NCBI GenBank assembly: GCA_963764665.1 | Contig: CAVXTL010000012.1 | Coordinates: 62,001 to 126,000 of the forward strand | Direction of reading: 5' to 3' | Origin: JACVRW01 sp963764665 | Lineage (GTDB): Bacteria > Actinomycetota > Thermoleophilia > Solirubrobacterales > Thermoleophilaceae | Length of the DNA stretch: 64,000 nucleotides | Part shown: positions 41,841 to 50,283 of the stretch, piece by piece | Layout: each line of letters starts with the position of its first letter | How positions within the stretch are numbered: the first letter of the stretch is position 1 | Notes under the pieces: generated by a model | Seen by the model: only the letters and a program-made list of their open reading frames with translations | Told to the model about the DNA's origin: nothing | Databases searched by the model: none | Position numbers and translations under genes: made by a program

Positions 41841-42440
41841 TTACTCGGACACTTGAGTGAAGGCGGGTCCGCACACTCCCGAGGGCCGGGAGGCCACGAC
41901 CTCCCTGAGCACGTCCAGTATCGAGAGCGGCGCGTCCGTCCCCATCGTGGCGTGGCTTGCCGTCAGGGCGGCTTCGGCGAGCTGCGCCCGCGGCTCCCGG
42001 CAGGGAGGCTCGAGGTCGTCGAGCAGCGCCGCGTAGCGAGCGACGACGGTCTTCTTCACGTAGGCGCTCTTCGCGTCGATCACCGCGAGCGTCACCTCGG
42101 GCGGAGAGCCGTTGGTGGCCTGGACCTGCCCCGGACCGGGCCCGCCCGGGGACCCCTTGCTCTTCCCGCCGGACCCGGACCGGGGCTCTTCCTCGGCGCC
42201 GCTTCCCGAAGGCACGTCGGCGATTCGGGTCTCCTTCTTCGAGGGCTTCTTGGACCCCTCGCCCTTGCCGGTGGCCTTCTCGGCCGGCTTGTCGCGTGCC
42301 GTCTCGGTTTCGGGCACCGTGACCGTCACGGTCGGCTGAGGGGAGTCGGCGACCTCGTCGCCGCCGTCAGACCCTCCGCATGCCACGAGGGCCAGCGTGG
42401 CGGCCCAGGCTCCGAGCAGAATCACGACCCTCGCGCGCAT
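41841..42440 (-). CDS. Putative lipoprotein with disordered linker
   Basis: 199 residues. The N terminus is a lipoprotein signal with lipobox LALVAC, so it should be diacylglyceryl-modified at Cys21. A long low-complexity stretch rich in Lys, Glu, Ser, Pro and Gly (about 25-105) follows, then a compact helical domain (VTLAVIDAKSAYVKKTVVAR; ALLDDLEPPCREPRAQLAEA) with two cysteines. No family recognised. The 185-bp gap to the next gene contains only the promoter region of the repeat protein and a direct repeat, AAGGGGGTACTGAGGTTT-like, near 41805-41842. Confidence 0.75.
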   Translation of the reverse strand: MRARVVILLGAWAATLALVACGGSDGGDEVADSPQPTVTVTVPETETARDKPAEKATGKGEGSKKPSKKETRIADVPSGSGAEEEPRSGSGGKSKGSPGGPGPGQVQATNGSPPEVTLAVIDAKSAYVKKTVVARYAALLDDLEPPCREPRAQLAEAALTASHATMGTDAPLSILDVLREVVASRPSGVCGPAFTQVSE

Positions 42441-42498
42441 GGGGTGACCCTAGCCGCCGCAGGCGCTCGCCTGCGGCGGCTGGGCGAGGGCCGCTCTC

Positions 42499-43266
42499 CT
42501 ACGCGAACGACTCGGAGTACCGCTGTGACCCCGGCGTCTCGAGCAGTTCGCCCGTCTCGAGCAGCGTCTTGAGCCCAGACAGGATCATCGGCCAGCCGCC
42601 GTAGAGCTCCGGGTTGGCGCTCTCCGGAAGCTGGTCGTGGACGACCGTGAGCCGGCACGACGTGCCCACCGGCTCGATCTCCCACGTGACTCGCGACGTG
42701 CCCTGGGCCTTGACCTCGTCGCTCCAGAGGGCCGTGAAGGTCTGGACGAGCCGGCGCGGCGGGTCCACCTCCAGGTTCTCTCCCTCCGAGATCGGAATCC
42801 CGGCACCGGCGTGCACGGCCTCGTAGCGCGAGCCGGGAGCCCAGTCCGAGCTCACGCCCACGCCGAAGCTGTACTTCTGCCGCATCTCGGGGTCCGTGAT
42901 CGCCTCCCAGAGGCGCTCCGGGGTCGTCTTGATGTAGATCTCGAACACCTTCTCCATCTGGTCCTCCTCGAGTGTCTTCTTGAGCCCGCTGAGCGTTGCT
43001 GCCCAGGGCTCGGCGTACTTGCTCACCCACCTGTCGTGGACGAGCCGGATCGGGACCGGGTTCAGGAAGTGGAGCTTCTCGCGCCCACGCCGCCGCGTGG
43101 TGACGAGATTGGCCTCCTCGAGCACCTTCAGGTGCTTCATCACGCCGAAGCGCGTCATCGGCAACCGGCGCTCGAGCGCGCTGAGCGTCTGCCCGTCCTC
43201 CTTGAACAGCTCGTCGAGGAGGCTCCGGCGCGTCGGATCCGCTAGTGCCCTGAACACCAGGTCCAT
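42499..43266 (-). CDS. ArsR-type winged-helix domain fused to SRPBCC (AHSA1) domain
   Basis: 255 residues from ATG 43266. The N-terminal ~95 residues are an ArsR-like winged helix (MDLVFRALADPTRRSLLDEL; LSALERRLPMTRFGVMKHLK). From ~110 an AHSA1/SRPBCC domain follows (MEKVFEIYIKTTPERLWEAI; ALWSDEVKAQGTSRVTWEIE), which binds hydrophobic ligands in a helix-grip cavity. The usual arrangement is two adjacent genes; here they are one protein, so ligand binding may directly control DNA binding. No metal-binding cysteines are present. A palindrome at 43281-43296 overlaps the promoter. Confidence 0.88.
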   Translation of the reverse strand: MDLVFRALADPTRRSLLDELFKEDGQTLSALERRLPMTRFGVMKHLKVLEEANLVTTRRRGREKLHFLNPVPIRLVHDRWVSKYAEPWAATLSGLKKTLEEDQMEKVFEIYIKTTPERLWEAITDPEMRQKYSFGVGVSSDWAPGSRYEAVHAGAGIPISEGENLEVDPPRRLVQTFTALWSDEVKAQGTSRVTWEIEPVGTSCRLTVVHDQLPESANPELYGGWPMILSGLKTLLETGELLETPGSQRYSESFA

Positions 43267-43280
43267 GTCCGGGACTATAG

Positions 43281-43296
43281 GTGACCATTTGGTCAC
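43281..43296. promoter_or_regulatory. Palindromic operator for the ArsR-SRPBCC fusion
   Basis: GTGACCA-TT-TGGTCAC, 15 bases upstream of the ArsR-SRPBCC start codon; likely self-regulation. It also lies just beyond the end of the C1 operon (fdhD stop at 43309). Confidence 0.6.
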
Positions 43297-43308
43297 ATGT
43301 CAACCGCG

Positions 43309-44070
43309 TCAGGTAACGCGATGGCCGTGCGTGTAGACGTTCACGCTGTCGCCGCGCGCGAACCCCGCGAGCGTGATCCCCCGGTCGTCCGCCAGCTCGA
43401 CGGCAAGCGACGTGGGCGCCCCCACTCCCACGAGGATCGCCGCCCCTGCGCGGGCCGTCTTCTGCACCAGTTCGAACGCCAGCCGGCCGCTCACGCACAG
43501 GATCCGCTGGGTCATCGGCAGCCCGCCATGCAGGAGGGCGTGGCCGATCACCTTGTCCATGGCGTTGTGGCGGCCCACGTCCTCGCGCGCGAGCAACAGC
43601 CGCCCCGTGGCGTCGAAGAGACCTGTGGCGTGCAGGCCGCCGGTGCGCTCGAACGCGGGTTGGCGAAGGCGGTCGGGCAGCGCCGCGAGCAGCGCCCGCT
43701 CGATCGACGGTCCCCCCTCCACCCGCGGCGCGATGGCCTCCACCTCCTCCAGGGCTCCCTTGCCGCAGATGCCGCAGGACGAGGTGGTGTAGAAGCGCCG
43801 GCTGGCCGGCGCCTCGGCGCCGGGCGCGTGGACCTCGACGATGTTCGCCGCCAGGTCCTCCGCGAGCGTGACGTGAGGCGGCGCGTTCACGATGCCCTCA
43901 CCGAACAGGAAGCCGGCGGCCAGCTCGAAGTCGTGGCCCGGCGTGCGCATCGTGACCGCGACCGCCTCGCCGTTCAGGCGCACCTCGAGCGGGAGCTCGA
44001 CGGCGACCTCGTCCACGCCGCCGTCGCGCTCCACCGCCTTCGACATCGAGGCGGCGGTGGCGGCGTCCAT
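43309..44070 (-). CDS. fdhD: Formate dehydrogenase accessory sulfurtransferase FdhD
   Basis: Sulfur carrier that sulfurates the molybdenum cofactor and is required for formate dehydrogenase activity, 253 residues. The signature CxxC is in YTTSSCGICGKGALEE. LAREDVGRHNAMDKVIGHAL and CVSGRLAFELVQKTARAG are the other family blocks. It is last in the long C1 operon, two bases after the fdhA stop, which supports the assignment of the upstream gene as a formate dehydrogenase rather than another molybdoenzyme. Confidence 0.95.
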   Translation of the reverse strand: MDAATAASMSKAVERDGGVDEVAVELPLEVRLNGEAVAVTMRTPGHDFELAAGFLFGEGIVNAPPHVTLAEDLAANIVEVHAPGAEAPASRRFYTTSSCGICGKGALEEVEAIAPRVEGGPSIERALLAALPDRLRQPAFERTGGLHATGLFDATGRLLLAREDVGRHNAMDKVIGHALLHGGLPMTQRILCVSGRLAFELVQKTARAGAAILVGVGAPTSLAVELADDRGITLAGFARGDSVNVYTHGHRVT

Positions 44071-44072
44071 CG

Positions 44073-46172
44073 CTAGTCCGCGCCGACGAGTGGCTGTTCG
44101 CGAACGGCCACCGGCGCGGGCGCGCGATCGCCTGCCGGCTCCACGGCCACCGCGACGACCTTGTACTCCGGGCAGGACGTGTTGACGTCCGCCGACTGGC
44201 CGATCAGGAGGTTGGTGCGCACCTCGGGGAAGTGGAAGGCGGTGAACACGTGTCCCGGCTCGATCCGCTCGGTGATCCTCGCAGCCAGCTCGATCTGCCC
44301 ACGCCTGCTTCGGACGGTCACCGTCTCGCCGTCGGCCAGACCCAGCGCGGCGGCGTCGTCGGGGTGCACCTCGAGCCAGTCGGCGCTCATCAGCTCGAGG
44401 TTGCCGGTCCTGCGCGTCATGGTCCCGGCGTTGTAGTGCTCCAGGCGCCGGCCGGTCACGAGGATCAGCGGGAACTGCTCGTCGGCCTGGTCGCCGGGCG
44501 GCTTGTAGGGCAGCGGCGCGAACCGGGCACGGCCGCCCTCGAGCTCGAAGTGGTCCGTGTAGAGAATCGGCGTGTCGGTGCCGTCGGGAGCGACCGGCCA
44601 CTGGAGCCCCCCGCGGCCCACCCGCTCGTGGCTGATGCCCGCGTAGCGCGGCGTCATCTCGGCGATCTCGTCCATCACGTCGCTGGGCGTCTCGTAGCCC
44701 ATGTCGTGCCCCAGCGCCTTGGAGACGGTGGTGAGGATCTCGAAGTCGGTCTTCGCCGCGCCGGGCGGCTCGTTCGCGGCCGTGACGAGCTGGAGGCGGC
44801 GCTCGGCGTTGGTGAACGTGCCGGTCTTCTCCAGGAAGGAGGAGGCGGGCAGGATCACGTCGGCGTACTTCGTGGTCTCGGTCTCGAAGATGTCCTGGCA
44901 GACGAGGAAGTCGAGCGACTCGAGCGCGTGGACCACGTGCTCGGTGTCCGGGTCGGTCTGGGCCACGTCCTCGCCGAAGATGTACATCGCCTTCAGCCGG
45001 CCCTCCACGGCGGCGTCGAACATCTCGGGGATCTTCATGCCGCGCTCGCGCTTCATCTCGACGCCCCAGCGGCGCTCGAACGCGGACGTGACCTCGTCGT
45101 CCTCCACCGAGCGGTAGTCGGTGAAGGTGTCCGGCAGCGCGCCATGGTCGGAGGAGCCCTGCACGTTGTTCTGCCCGCGCAGCGGGAGCAGCGCCGCGCC
45201 CGGCCGGCCGACGTTGCCGGTCATCAGGGCGAGGTTGCAGATCAGCTGGACGCACTCCGACCCGTACAGGTGCTCGGTCACTCCGAGGCCCCAGAGGATG
45301 CTGGCCCGGTCGGCACCGGCGTAGAGGTGCGCCGCCGCCTCGATGTCCGCCGCGGGCACGCCGGTGATCTCCTCCACGCTCGCGGGCGTGTAGGTGGAAA
45401 CCAGGTCGGCCACGACGTCGAAGCCCTCGGTGCGCGCGGCCACGAACTCGTGATCCACCAGGTCGTCGCGGATGACCACGTGCGCCAGGCCGTTGAGGAG
45501 CGCCGCGTTGGTGCCCGGCCGGTTGCCGAGGTGCAGCTGGCCGTAGTCGGCCAGCTCGATGCGGCGCGGGTCGGCGGTGATCAGCTTGAGGCCCCTGATG
45601 GCCGCCTGCTTGATGCGCGCGCCCACCACGGGGTGCCCCTGGGTGGGGTTCACACCGATGAGGAGCGCCACCTCGGCGGCCTCGATGTCGTCGAAGGAGC
45701 CGGTGGCCCCCGAGAGGCCGAAGGACTTGCGGAGCGCGAACGACGTGGGCGAGTGGCATACGCGCGAGCAGTTGTCGATGTTGTGCGTGCCGATGGCGGC
45801 GCGCATCAGGCGCTGCATCACGTAGCAGTCCTCGTTCGTCGCGCGCGAGGATGCGAGGCCGGCGATCGCGTCGGGGCCGTGCTCGGACTTGATGCGCCCG
45901 AGCGCCTCGGTGATGCGATCGATCGCCTCCTCCCACGACGCCAGCCGGAAGCCGCCGCTCTCACGCACGAGCGGCGCGGTGAGCCGGTCGCGCGAGCGCG
46001 AGAACTGATGCGCGAAGCGGCCCTTGACGCAGGTGTGGCCCTTGTTGGCGGGGCCGTCCATGGCGGGGCTGATCGACATGATCCGCCCACCCTTGCGGTG
46101 GGCCTCCAGACGGCAGCCCACGCCGCAGTAGCCGCAGGTTGTGGTTGTCGTGGCGTCGAAGCGGTCGGTCAC
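44073..46172 (-). CDS. fdhA: NAD-type formate dehydrogenase catalytic subunit (molybdopterin)
   Basis: Oxidises formate to CO2 in the cytoplasm, 699 residues. The N-terminal [4Fe-4S] ligands are C13, C16, C20 and C48 (TTCGYCGVGC ... GHTCVKG). The active-site Cys139-His140 is in NCSRVCHSPTSFA, the formate dehydrogenase pattern, with cysteine rather than selenocysteine. Molybdopterin domains run through residues ~200-690 (LICNLALMTGNVGRPGAALL, then PLRGQNNVQGSSDHG). It lacks the N-terminal NuoG-like extension of FdsA; those clusters are on the separate overlapping gene upstream. With that gene and the NuoEF fusion it forms a soluble NAD-reducing complex. The start overlaps the upstream stop by four bases. 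Confidence 0.93.
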   Translation of the reverse strand: MTDRFDATTTTTCGYCGVGCRLEAHRKGGRIMSISPAMDGPANKGHTCVKGRFAHQFSRSRDRLTAPLVRESGGFRLASWEEAIDRITEALGRIKSEHGPDAIAGLASSRATNEDCYVMQRLMRAAIGTHNIDNCSRVCHSPTSFALRKSFGLSGATGSFDDIEAAEVALLIGVNPTQGHPVVGARIKQAAIRGLKLITADPRRIELADYGQLHLGNRPGTNAALLNGLAHVVIRDDLVDHEFVAARTEGFDVVADLVSTYTPASVEEITGVPAADIEAAAHLYAGADRASILWGLGVTEHLYGSECVQLICNLALMTGNVGRPGAALLPLRGQNNVQGSSDHGALPDTFTDYRSVEDDEVTSAFERRWGVEMKRERGMKIPEMFDAAVEGRLKAMYIFGEDVAQTDPDTEHVVHALESLDFLVCQDIFETETTKYADVILPASSFLEKTGTFTNAERRLQLVTAANEPPGAAKTDFEILTTVSKALGHDMGYETPSDVMDEIAEMTPRYAGISHERVGRGGLQWPVAPDGTDTPILYTDHFELEGGRARFAPLPYKPPGDQADEQFPLILVTGRRLEHYNAGTMTRRTGNLELMSADWLEVHPDDAAALGLADGETVTVRSRRGQIELAARITERIEPGHVFTAFHFPEVRTNLLIGQSADVNTSCPEYKVVAVAVEPAGDRAPAPVAVREQPLVGAD

Positions 46173-46837
46173 CGCAAACCTCCTCCCTCTTCTCCGTGTT
46201 CAGTGTAGGCCGCCGACGCCATCTCGACGAGCGAATGCTCGGTGATCGCGTCGGTCGGGCAGGTGTCGGCGCAGGCGCCGCAGGACACGCAGGTGGAGTC
46301 CACGAAGCCGGAGTCGAGGCCGGCGGTGATCCCCGAGTGGAACCCGCGGCCCGTGGCCGTGAGGGCGAAGGCGCCCTGCACCTCGTCGCACGCGCGCACG
46401 CAGCGCCCGCACGAGATGCACAGCTCGTGCTGGAGCGCGAGGTACGGATGGCGCTCGTCGTGAACCGGCCGGCGCCGCTCGCCCTGCCAGCGCGGCTCCC
46501 CGATCTCGAAGAAGCGCGCCACCTGGGCGAGCTCGGTGTGCTCGGCGGGCGGCTCGGGCAGCTCGGACAGCACGAGCTCCACGGTGGCCGCCGCCACGCG
46601 CCGCGCGGTGGCGTCCTCGGTGTGCACCTGCATGTCCTCGCGGCAGGGCGTGGTGCACGCGGCCACGGGCGCCGCGGCTCCCTCCATGCCGACCATGCAC
46701 ACGCGGCAGGCACCGAAGGGCGCCAGGCGGTCGTCGAAGCAGAGTGTGGGCACGTAGCGGCCGGCCACCCGCGCCGCCTCGAGGAGCGTCGCGCCCGGCT
46801 CCACCTCCACCGCCTGTCCGTCTACCTCGACTCTCAT
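46169..46837 (-). CDS. NuoG/HoxU-like iron-sulfur subunit of formate dehydrogenase
   Basis: 222 residues. The N-terminal [2Fe-2S] domain is MRVEVDGQAVEVEPGATLLE with CFDD...GACRVCMVGME and ACTTPC. A middle segment (EHTELAQVARFFEIG) precedes two [4Fe-4S] clusters: CISCGRCVRACDE and CVSCGACADTCPT. It corresponds to the N-terminal part of FdsA/NuoG made as a separate chain, like HoxU. It links the NuoF-type flavin to the molybdopterin subunit. ATG 46837 overlaps the NuoEF stop by four bases. Confidence 0.9.
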   Translation of the reverse strand: MRVEVDGQAVEVEPGATLLEAARVAGRYVPTLCFDDRLAPFGACRVCMVGMEGAAAPVAACTTPCREDMQVHTEDATARRVAAATVELVLSELPEPPAEHTELAQVARFFEIGEPRWQGERRRPVHDERHPYLALQHELCISCGRCVRACDEVQGAFALTATGRGFHSGITAGLDSGFVDSTCVSCGACADTCPTDAITEHSLVEMASAAYTEHGEEGGGLR

Positions 46838-48570
46838 CGGTCCCCCGGGTCGTCCTCGCGGCGTTCCTCCGGCCGGCGCGAGTACGGATCGTCGGGCTCG
46901 TCCTCCGGTCCCGCGGGACCGGACAGCCCGAGCTCCTCGGGGTAGTGCTGGATCAGGCTGCGGATGGGCGCGGGCATGCCGCCGCCGTGCGCGCAGAGCG
47001 AGCCCAGCTCGAGCGTCTCGAGCAGCGCCTCCAGGCGGTCCCGGTCCACGCTCCCCGGTGAATCCACCATCTCGAACGCGCGCTGGAGCCCGATCCGGCA
47101 CGGGAAGCACTTCCCGCAGCTCTCGTGGGCGCCGAACTCGAGCAGGTGGCGCGCCAGCGCGCGCATGTCCGTGCGGTCGTCGAAAGCGAGTATCCCGCCG
47201 TGCCCCACCATGCAGCCCTCGGCCGCCAGCTCGTCGAAGTCGAACGGGGTATCGAGCTTCGAGCCCGGGAGGATTCCTCCCAGCGGCCCGCCGATCTGCA
47301 CCGCCTTGATCTCGTGGCGGTCCTTGAGGCCGCCGCCCAGCTCGTTGCAAATCTCCGCGACCGGCGTGCCGAAGCGCACCTCGTACATGCCGGGCCGCTC
47401 GAAGCGGTCGTTGAGGCACACGAGCTTCGTGCCGGGCGTGGCGCCCGGGCTGAGCGCCGCGTACGCCTCGTGCCCGTGCAGCGCGATGAAGGGCATGTTG
47501 CAGAGCGTCTCGACGTTGTGGACCACGGTGGGTTTGCCGTGCCACCCGCGCTCGGCCGGGAACGGCGGACGCGCGGACACCGTGCCGCGGAAGCCCTGAA
47601 GCGACGCCAGCAGCGCGGTCTCCTCGCCCACCACGTACGAGCCCGCGCCCTCCTCGATCTCGACGTCGAACGAGAACCCGCTGGCGTGGATGTCCTCACC
47701 GAGGTCCCCGGCGGCGCGGGCGCGCTCGACCGCCTCGCGCAGCAGCGGCGTGGAGCGCGGGTACTCGGAGCGGACGAACACGAAGCCCTGCCGGGCGCCG
47801 ACGGCGTACGCGGCCAGCGCCATCCCCTCGAGGAGCAGCTCCGGGTTGCGCTCCATCAGGAGCTTGTCGATGTAGGAGCCCGGGTCGCCCTCGTCGCCGT
47901 TGACCACGATCACCCTGTCGGGGTCGCTCGCCTTCGCCGCGAACTCCCACTTGGTTCCGGCGGGGAATCCCGCTCCGCCCCGGCCGCGCACGTCGGCGGC
48001 CTTGACCTCGGCCAGCAGCTCCTCTGGCGTCATGCCCGCGAGCGCGTGGCGGAGACCCGCGAAGCTCCCGGGCGCGAGCAGCACGGGCTCGTCGAGCACG
48101 CTCCCGCCGTCCGGCTCGCCCGCCGGCGCGCACGCGCCCGCCGCCACCCGGTCGGCCACGCCCGGGCCGGCGTCGACCAGGTCGCCGTCGCGCACCGCCG
48201 CCGCCGTGTGGCAGAAGCCGAGGCAGACCGTCGCGCCCAGCGAGACCTCGCCGTCGCCGGAGCGCTCGCCGGGCTCGAGCCCGAGGCGCTCCCCGACCGC
48301 CGCCACGTGGCCGCCAAAGTCCGACGCCCAGCACGCCGTGCCGGTGCAGACCGACACGTGGCGCCGCCCGCGCGGCTGGGTCAGATCGTCGTAGAAGGTG
48401 GAGATGCCGTAGACGGTCGCCTCCGGAAGGCCGGAGAGCGCGGCAGCCTGGCGGCGATCCTCATCGGTGACCTCTCCGCGCCGGTCCATCGCCTCCTTGA
48501 GCGCGGCGAGTGCCGTGGGGCGCCCGTCGCGTTCCCGCGCCCGCAGCAGATCGGTGAGGTTTCTCGACAT
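46834..48570 (-). CDS. NuoE-NuoF fusion: NADH-reacting diaphorase subunit of formate dehydrogenase
   Basis: 578-residue fusion of the FdsG/NuoE and FdsB/NuoF subunits. Residues ~1-150 form the NuoE thioredoxin-like domain with its [2Fe-2S] cysteines (SVCTGTACWASDFG; TVCLGFCHTAAA). From ~175 the NuoF part has the FMN/NADH motifs GRGGAGFPAGTKWEFAA and VVNGDEGDPGSYIDKLLMER, the EEGAGSYVVGEETALLAS glutamate-rich segment, and the [4Fe-4S] site ESCGKCFPCRIGLQ with ELGSLCAHGG. It passes formate electrons to NAD+. NADH oxidoreductases of complex I are excluded by context. It starts 17 bp after fhs ends. Confidence 0.92.
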   Translation of the reverse strand: MSRNLTDLLRARERDGRPTALAALKEAMDRRGEVTDEDRRQAAALSGLPEATVYGISTFYDDLTQPRGRRHVSVCTGTACWASDFGGHVAAVGERLGLEPGERSGDGEVSLGATVCLGFCHTAAAVRDGDLVDAGPGVADRVAAGACAPAGEPDGGSVLDEPVLLAPGSFAGLRHALAGMTPEELLAEVKAADVRGRGGAGFPAGTKWEFAAKASDPDRVIVVNGDEGDPGSYIDKLLMERNPELLLEGMALAAYAVGARQGFVFVRSEYPRSTPLLREAVERARAAGDLGEDIHASGFSFDVEIEEGAGSYVVGEETALLASLQGFRGTVSARPPFPAERGWHGKPTVVHNVETLCNMPFIALHGHEAYAALSPGATPGTKLVCLNDRFERPGMYEVRFGTPVAEICNELGGGLKDRHEIKAVQIGGPLGGILPGSKLDTPFDFDELAAEGCMVGHGGILAFDDRTDMRALARHLLEFGAHESCGKCFPCRIGLQRAFEMVDSPGSVDRDRLEALLETLELGSLCAHGGGMPAPIRSLIQHYPEELGLSGPAGPEDEPDDPYSRRPEERREDDPGDR

Positions 48571-48586
48571 GGGTCAGCCGCTGTGC

Positions 48587-50266
48587 TCAGAAGAGCCCGA
48601 CGGTCCTCCCCTCGTCGTCGATGTCCACGTTCAGGGCTGCCGGGGTCTTGCCGAGGCCGGGCATCTGCTGGATGTCGCCGCACAGCGGCACCAGCCAGCC
48701 GGCGCCGGTGTAGGCGCGGATGTCGCGTACCGGGAGCGTGAAGTCCTCGGGCGCGTTCAGCAGCGCGGGGTCGGCGGAGAGCGAGAGATGCGTCTTCGCC
48801 ATGCAGATCGGAAGCCGGTCGAGACCGTCCTCCGTGTACTGCCGGATCTTGCGCTCGGCCTCCAGGTAGAAGACCACGTCCTTGGCACCGTACACCTGGC
48901 TCGCGACCTTCCTGATCTTCACATCGATCGGATCGTCGTCCTCGTAGGTGAGCTTGAACTCCGACGGCTGCTCGGCCGCCTGGGCCACCGCCTCGGCCAG
49001 CTCGGCGGCGCCCTCGCCGCCACGGGCGAAGCCGTCGTTGATCTCGGCCGCCACGGCTCCTCCCTCGAGCGCCAGGGCACGCACCAGCTCAACCTCGTCG
49101 TCGGTATCGCCCGGGCGGCGGTTGACCGCCACCACGCACGGGAGCCCGAAGCTGCGGACGATCCCGAGGTGGCGGTGGAGGTTGGCCGCGCCGGCGGCGA
49201 TCGCCGCCAGTCCGCGCACGCGCTCCACGCGCGGGTCGTCCTCGATGCCGCCGTGGTGCTTGAGGGCGCGCACTGTCGCGACGAGCACCACCGCGCTGGG
49301 CCGGATGCCGCCGCCCCGGCAGACGATGTTGAAGAGCTTCTCCATCCCCATGTCGGAGCCGAAGCCCGACTCGGTGATCACGTGGTCCCCGAGCTTCAGC
49401 CCGATCAGGTCCGCCACCAGCGACGAGTTGCCGTGCGCGATGTTGGCGAACGGGCCCGCGTGCATCAGGCAGGGCTGACCCTCGAGCGTCTGGATCAGGT
49501 TCGGCTTGAGGGCCTCCTTGAGGAGCACGGCCATCGCGCCGGCGGCGCCGAGGTCCTCGGCGGTCACGGGCTTGCCGCCGTCGAACGAGCGGGCCACGGT
49601 GATCCTGCCGAGGCGCGCGCGCAGGTCCTGGAGGTCGCGCGACACGGCGAGGATCGCCATCACCTCGGAGGCCGCGGTGATGTCGAAGCCCGACTCGCGC
49701 GGGTAGCCGTTCGCGCGGCCGCCCAGGCCGAGCGTGATCCGCCGCAGCGCCCGGTCGTTCATGTCGAGCGCGCGCTTCCACTCCACCTTCAGGGCGTCGA
49801 TCGAGTGCGGGTTGCCGTGCAGGATCGACGCGTCGAGCAGCGCAGCGAGGAGGTTGTTGGCCGCCCCGACGGCATGGATGTCGCCCGTGAAGTGGAGGTT
49901 CAGGTCCTCCATGGGCACCACCTGGGTGAGCCCGCCGCCGGCGGCGCCGCCCTTGATGCCGAACACGGGACCGAGCGACGGCTCCCGGAGGCAGAGCACG
50001 GGGTCCTTGCCGATCTTGCCGAGGCCCTGGGTGAGCGACACGGCGGTGGTGGTCTTGCCCTCCCCCGCCTTGGTCGGCGTCACCCCGGCCACGCACACGA
50101 GCTTGCCGTCCGGCGCGTCGCGCAGGCGGTTGAGCACGCCCAGCGACACCTTTGCCTTGTGGCGGCCGTAGGGCTCGAAGTCGTCGGGCTGGAGCCCGGC
50201 GCTCGCGGCGATCGAGTCGATCGGCTGAAGCTCTGCCTCCTGCGCGATCTCGAGACTGCTCTTCAT
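48587..50266 (-). CDS. fhs: Formate-tetrahydrofolate ligase
   Basis: Interconverts formate, THF and ATP with 10-formyl-THF, 559 residues. The P-loop is in TPTKAGEGKTTTAVSLTQGL, and GIKGGAAGGGLTQVVPMEDL, FTGDIHAVGAANNLLAALLD and MHAGPFANIAHGNSSLVAD are family blocks. ATG 50266 (MKSSLEIAQ) is chosen because GGAGGAGAGG precedes it; ATG 50284 in frame is less likely. Between the methylene-THF-forming MgdABCD and formate dehydrogenase in the same operon, it probably runs in the formate- and ATP-producing direction. FolD, which is needed in between, is not in the window. Confidence 0.97.
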   Translation of the reverse strand: MKSSLEIAQEAELQPIDSIAASAGLQPDDFEPYGRHKAKVSLGVLNRLRDAPDGKLVCVAGVTPTKAGEGKTTTAVSLTQGLGKIGKDPVLCLREPSLGPVFGIKGGAAGGGLTQVVPMEDLNLHFTGDIHAVGAANNLLAALLDASILHGNPHSIDALKVEWKRALDMNDRALRRITLGLGGRANGYPRESGFDITAASEVMAILAVSRDLQDLRARLGRITVARSFDGGKPVTAEDLGAAGAMAVLLKEALKPNLIQTLEGQPCLMHAGPFANIAHGNSSLVADLIGLKLGDHVITESGFGSDMGMEKLFNIVCRGGGIRPSAVVLVATVRALKHHGGIEDDPRVERVRGLAAIAAGAANLHRHLGIVRSFGLPCVVAVNRRPGDTDDEVELVRALALEGGAVAAEINDGFARGGEGAAELAEAVAQAAEQPSEFKLTYEDDDPIDVKIRKVASQVYGAKDVVFYLEAERKIRQYTEDGLDRLPICMAKTHLSLSADPALLNAPEDFTLPVRDIRAYTGAGWLVPLCGDIQQMPGLGKTPAALNVDIDDEGRTVGLF

Positions 50267-50283
50267 CGGCACCTCTCCTCCCA

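Noticed and set aside
44073..46172. Selenocysteine-containing formate dehydrogenase or nitrate reductase
   Set aside because: The active-site position is an ordinary cysteine codon (VCHSP) with no in-frame TGA; the adjacent NuoEF fusion and fdhD support NAD-linked formate dehydrogenase.
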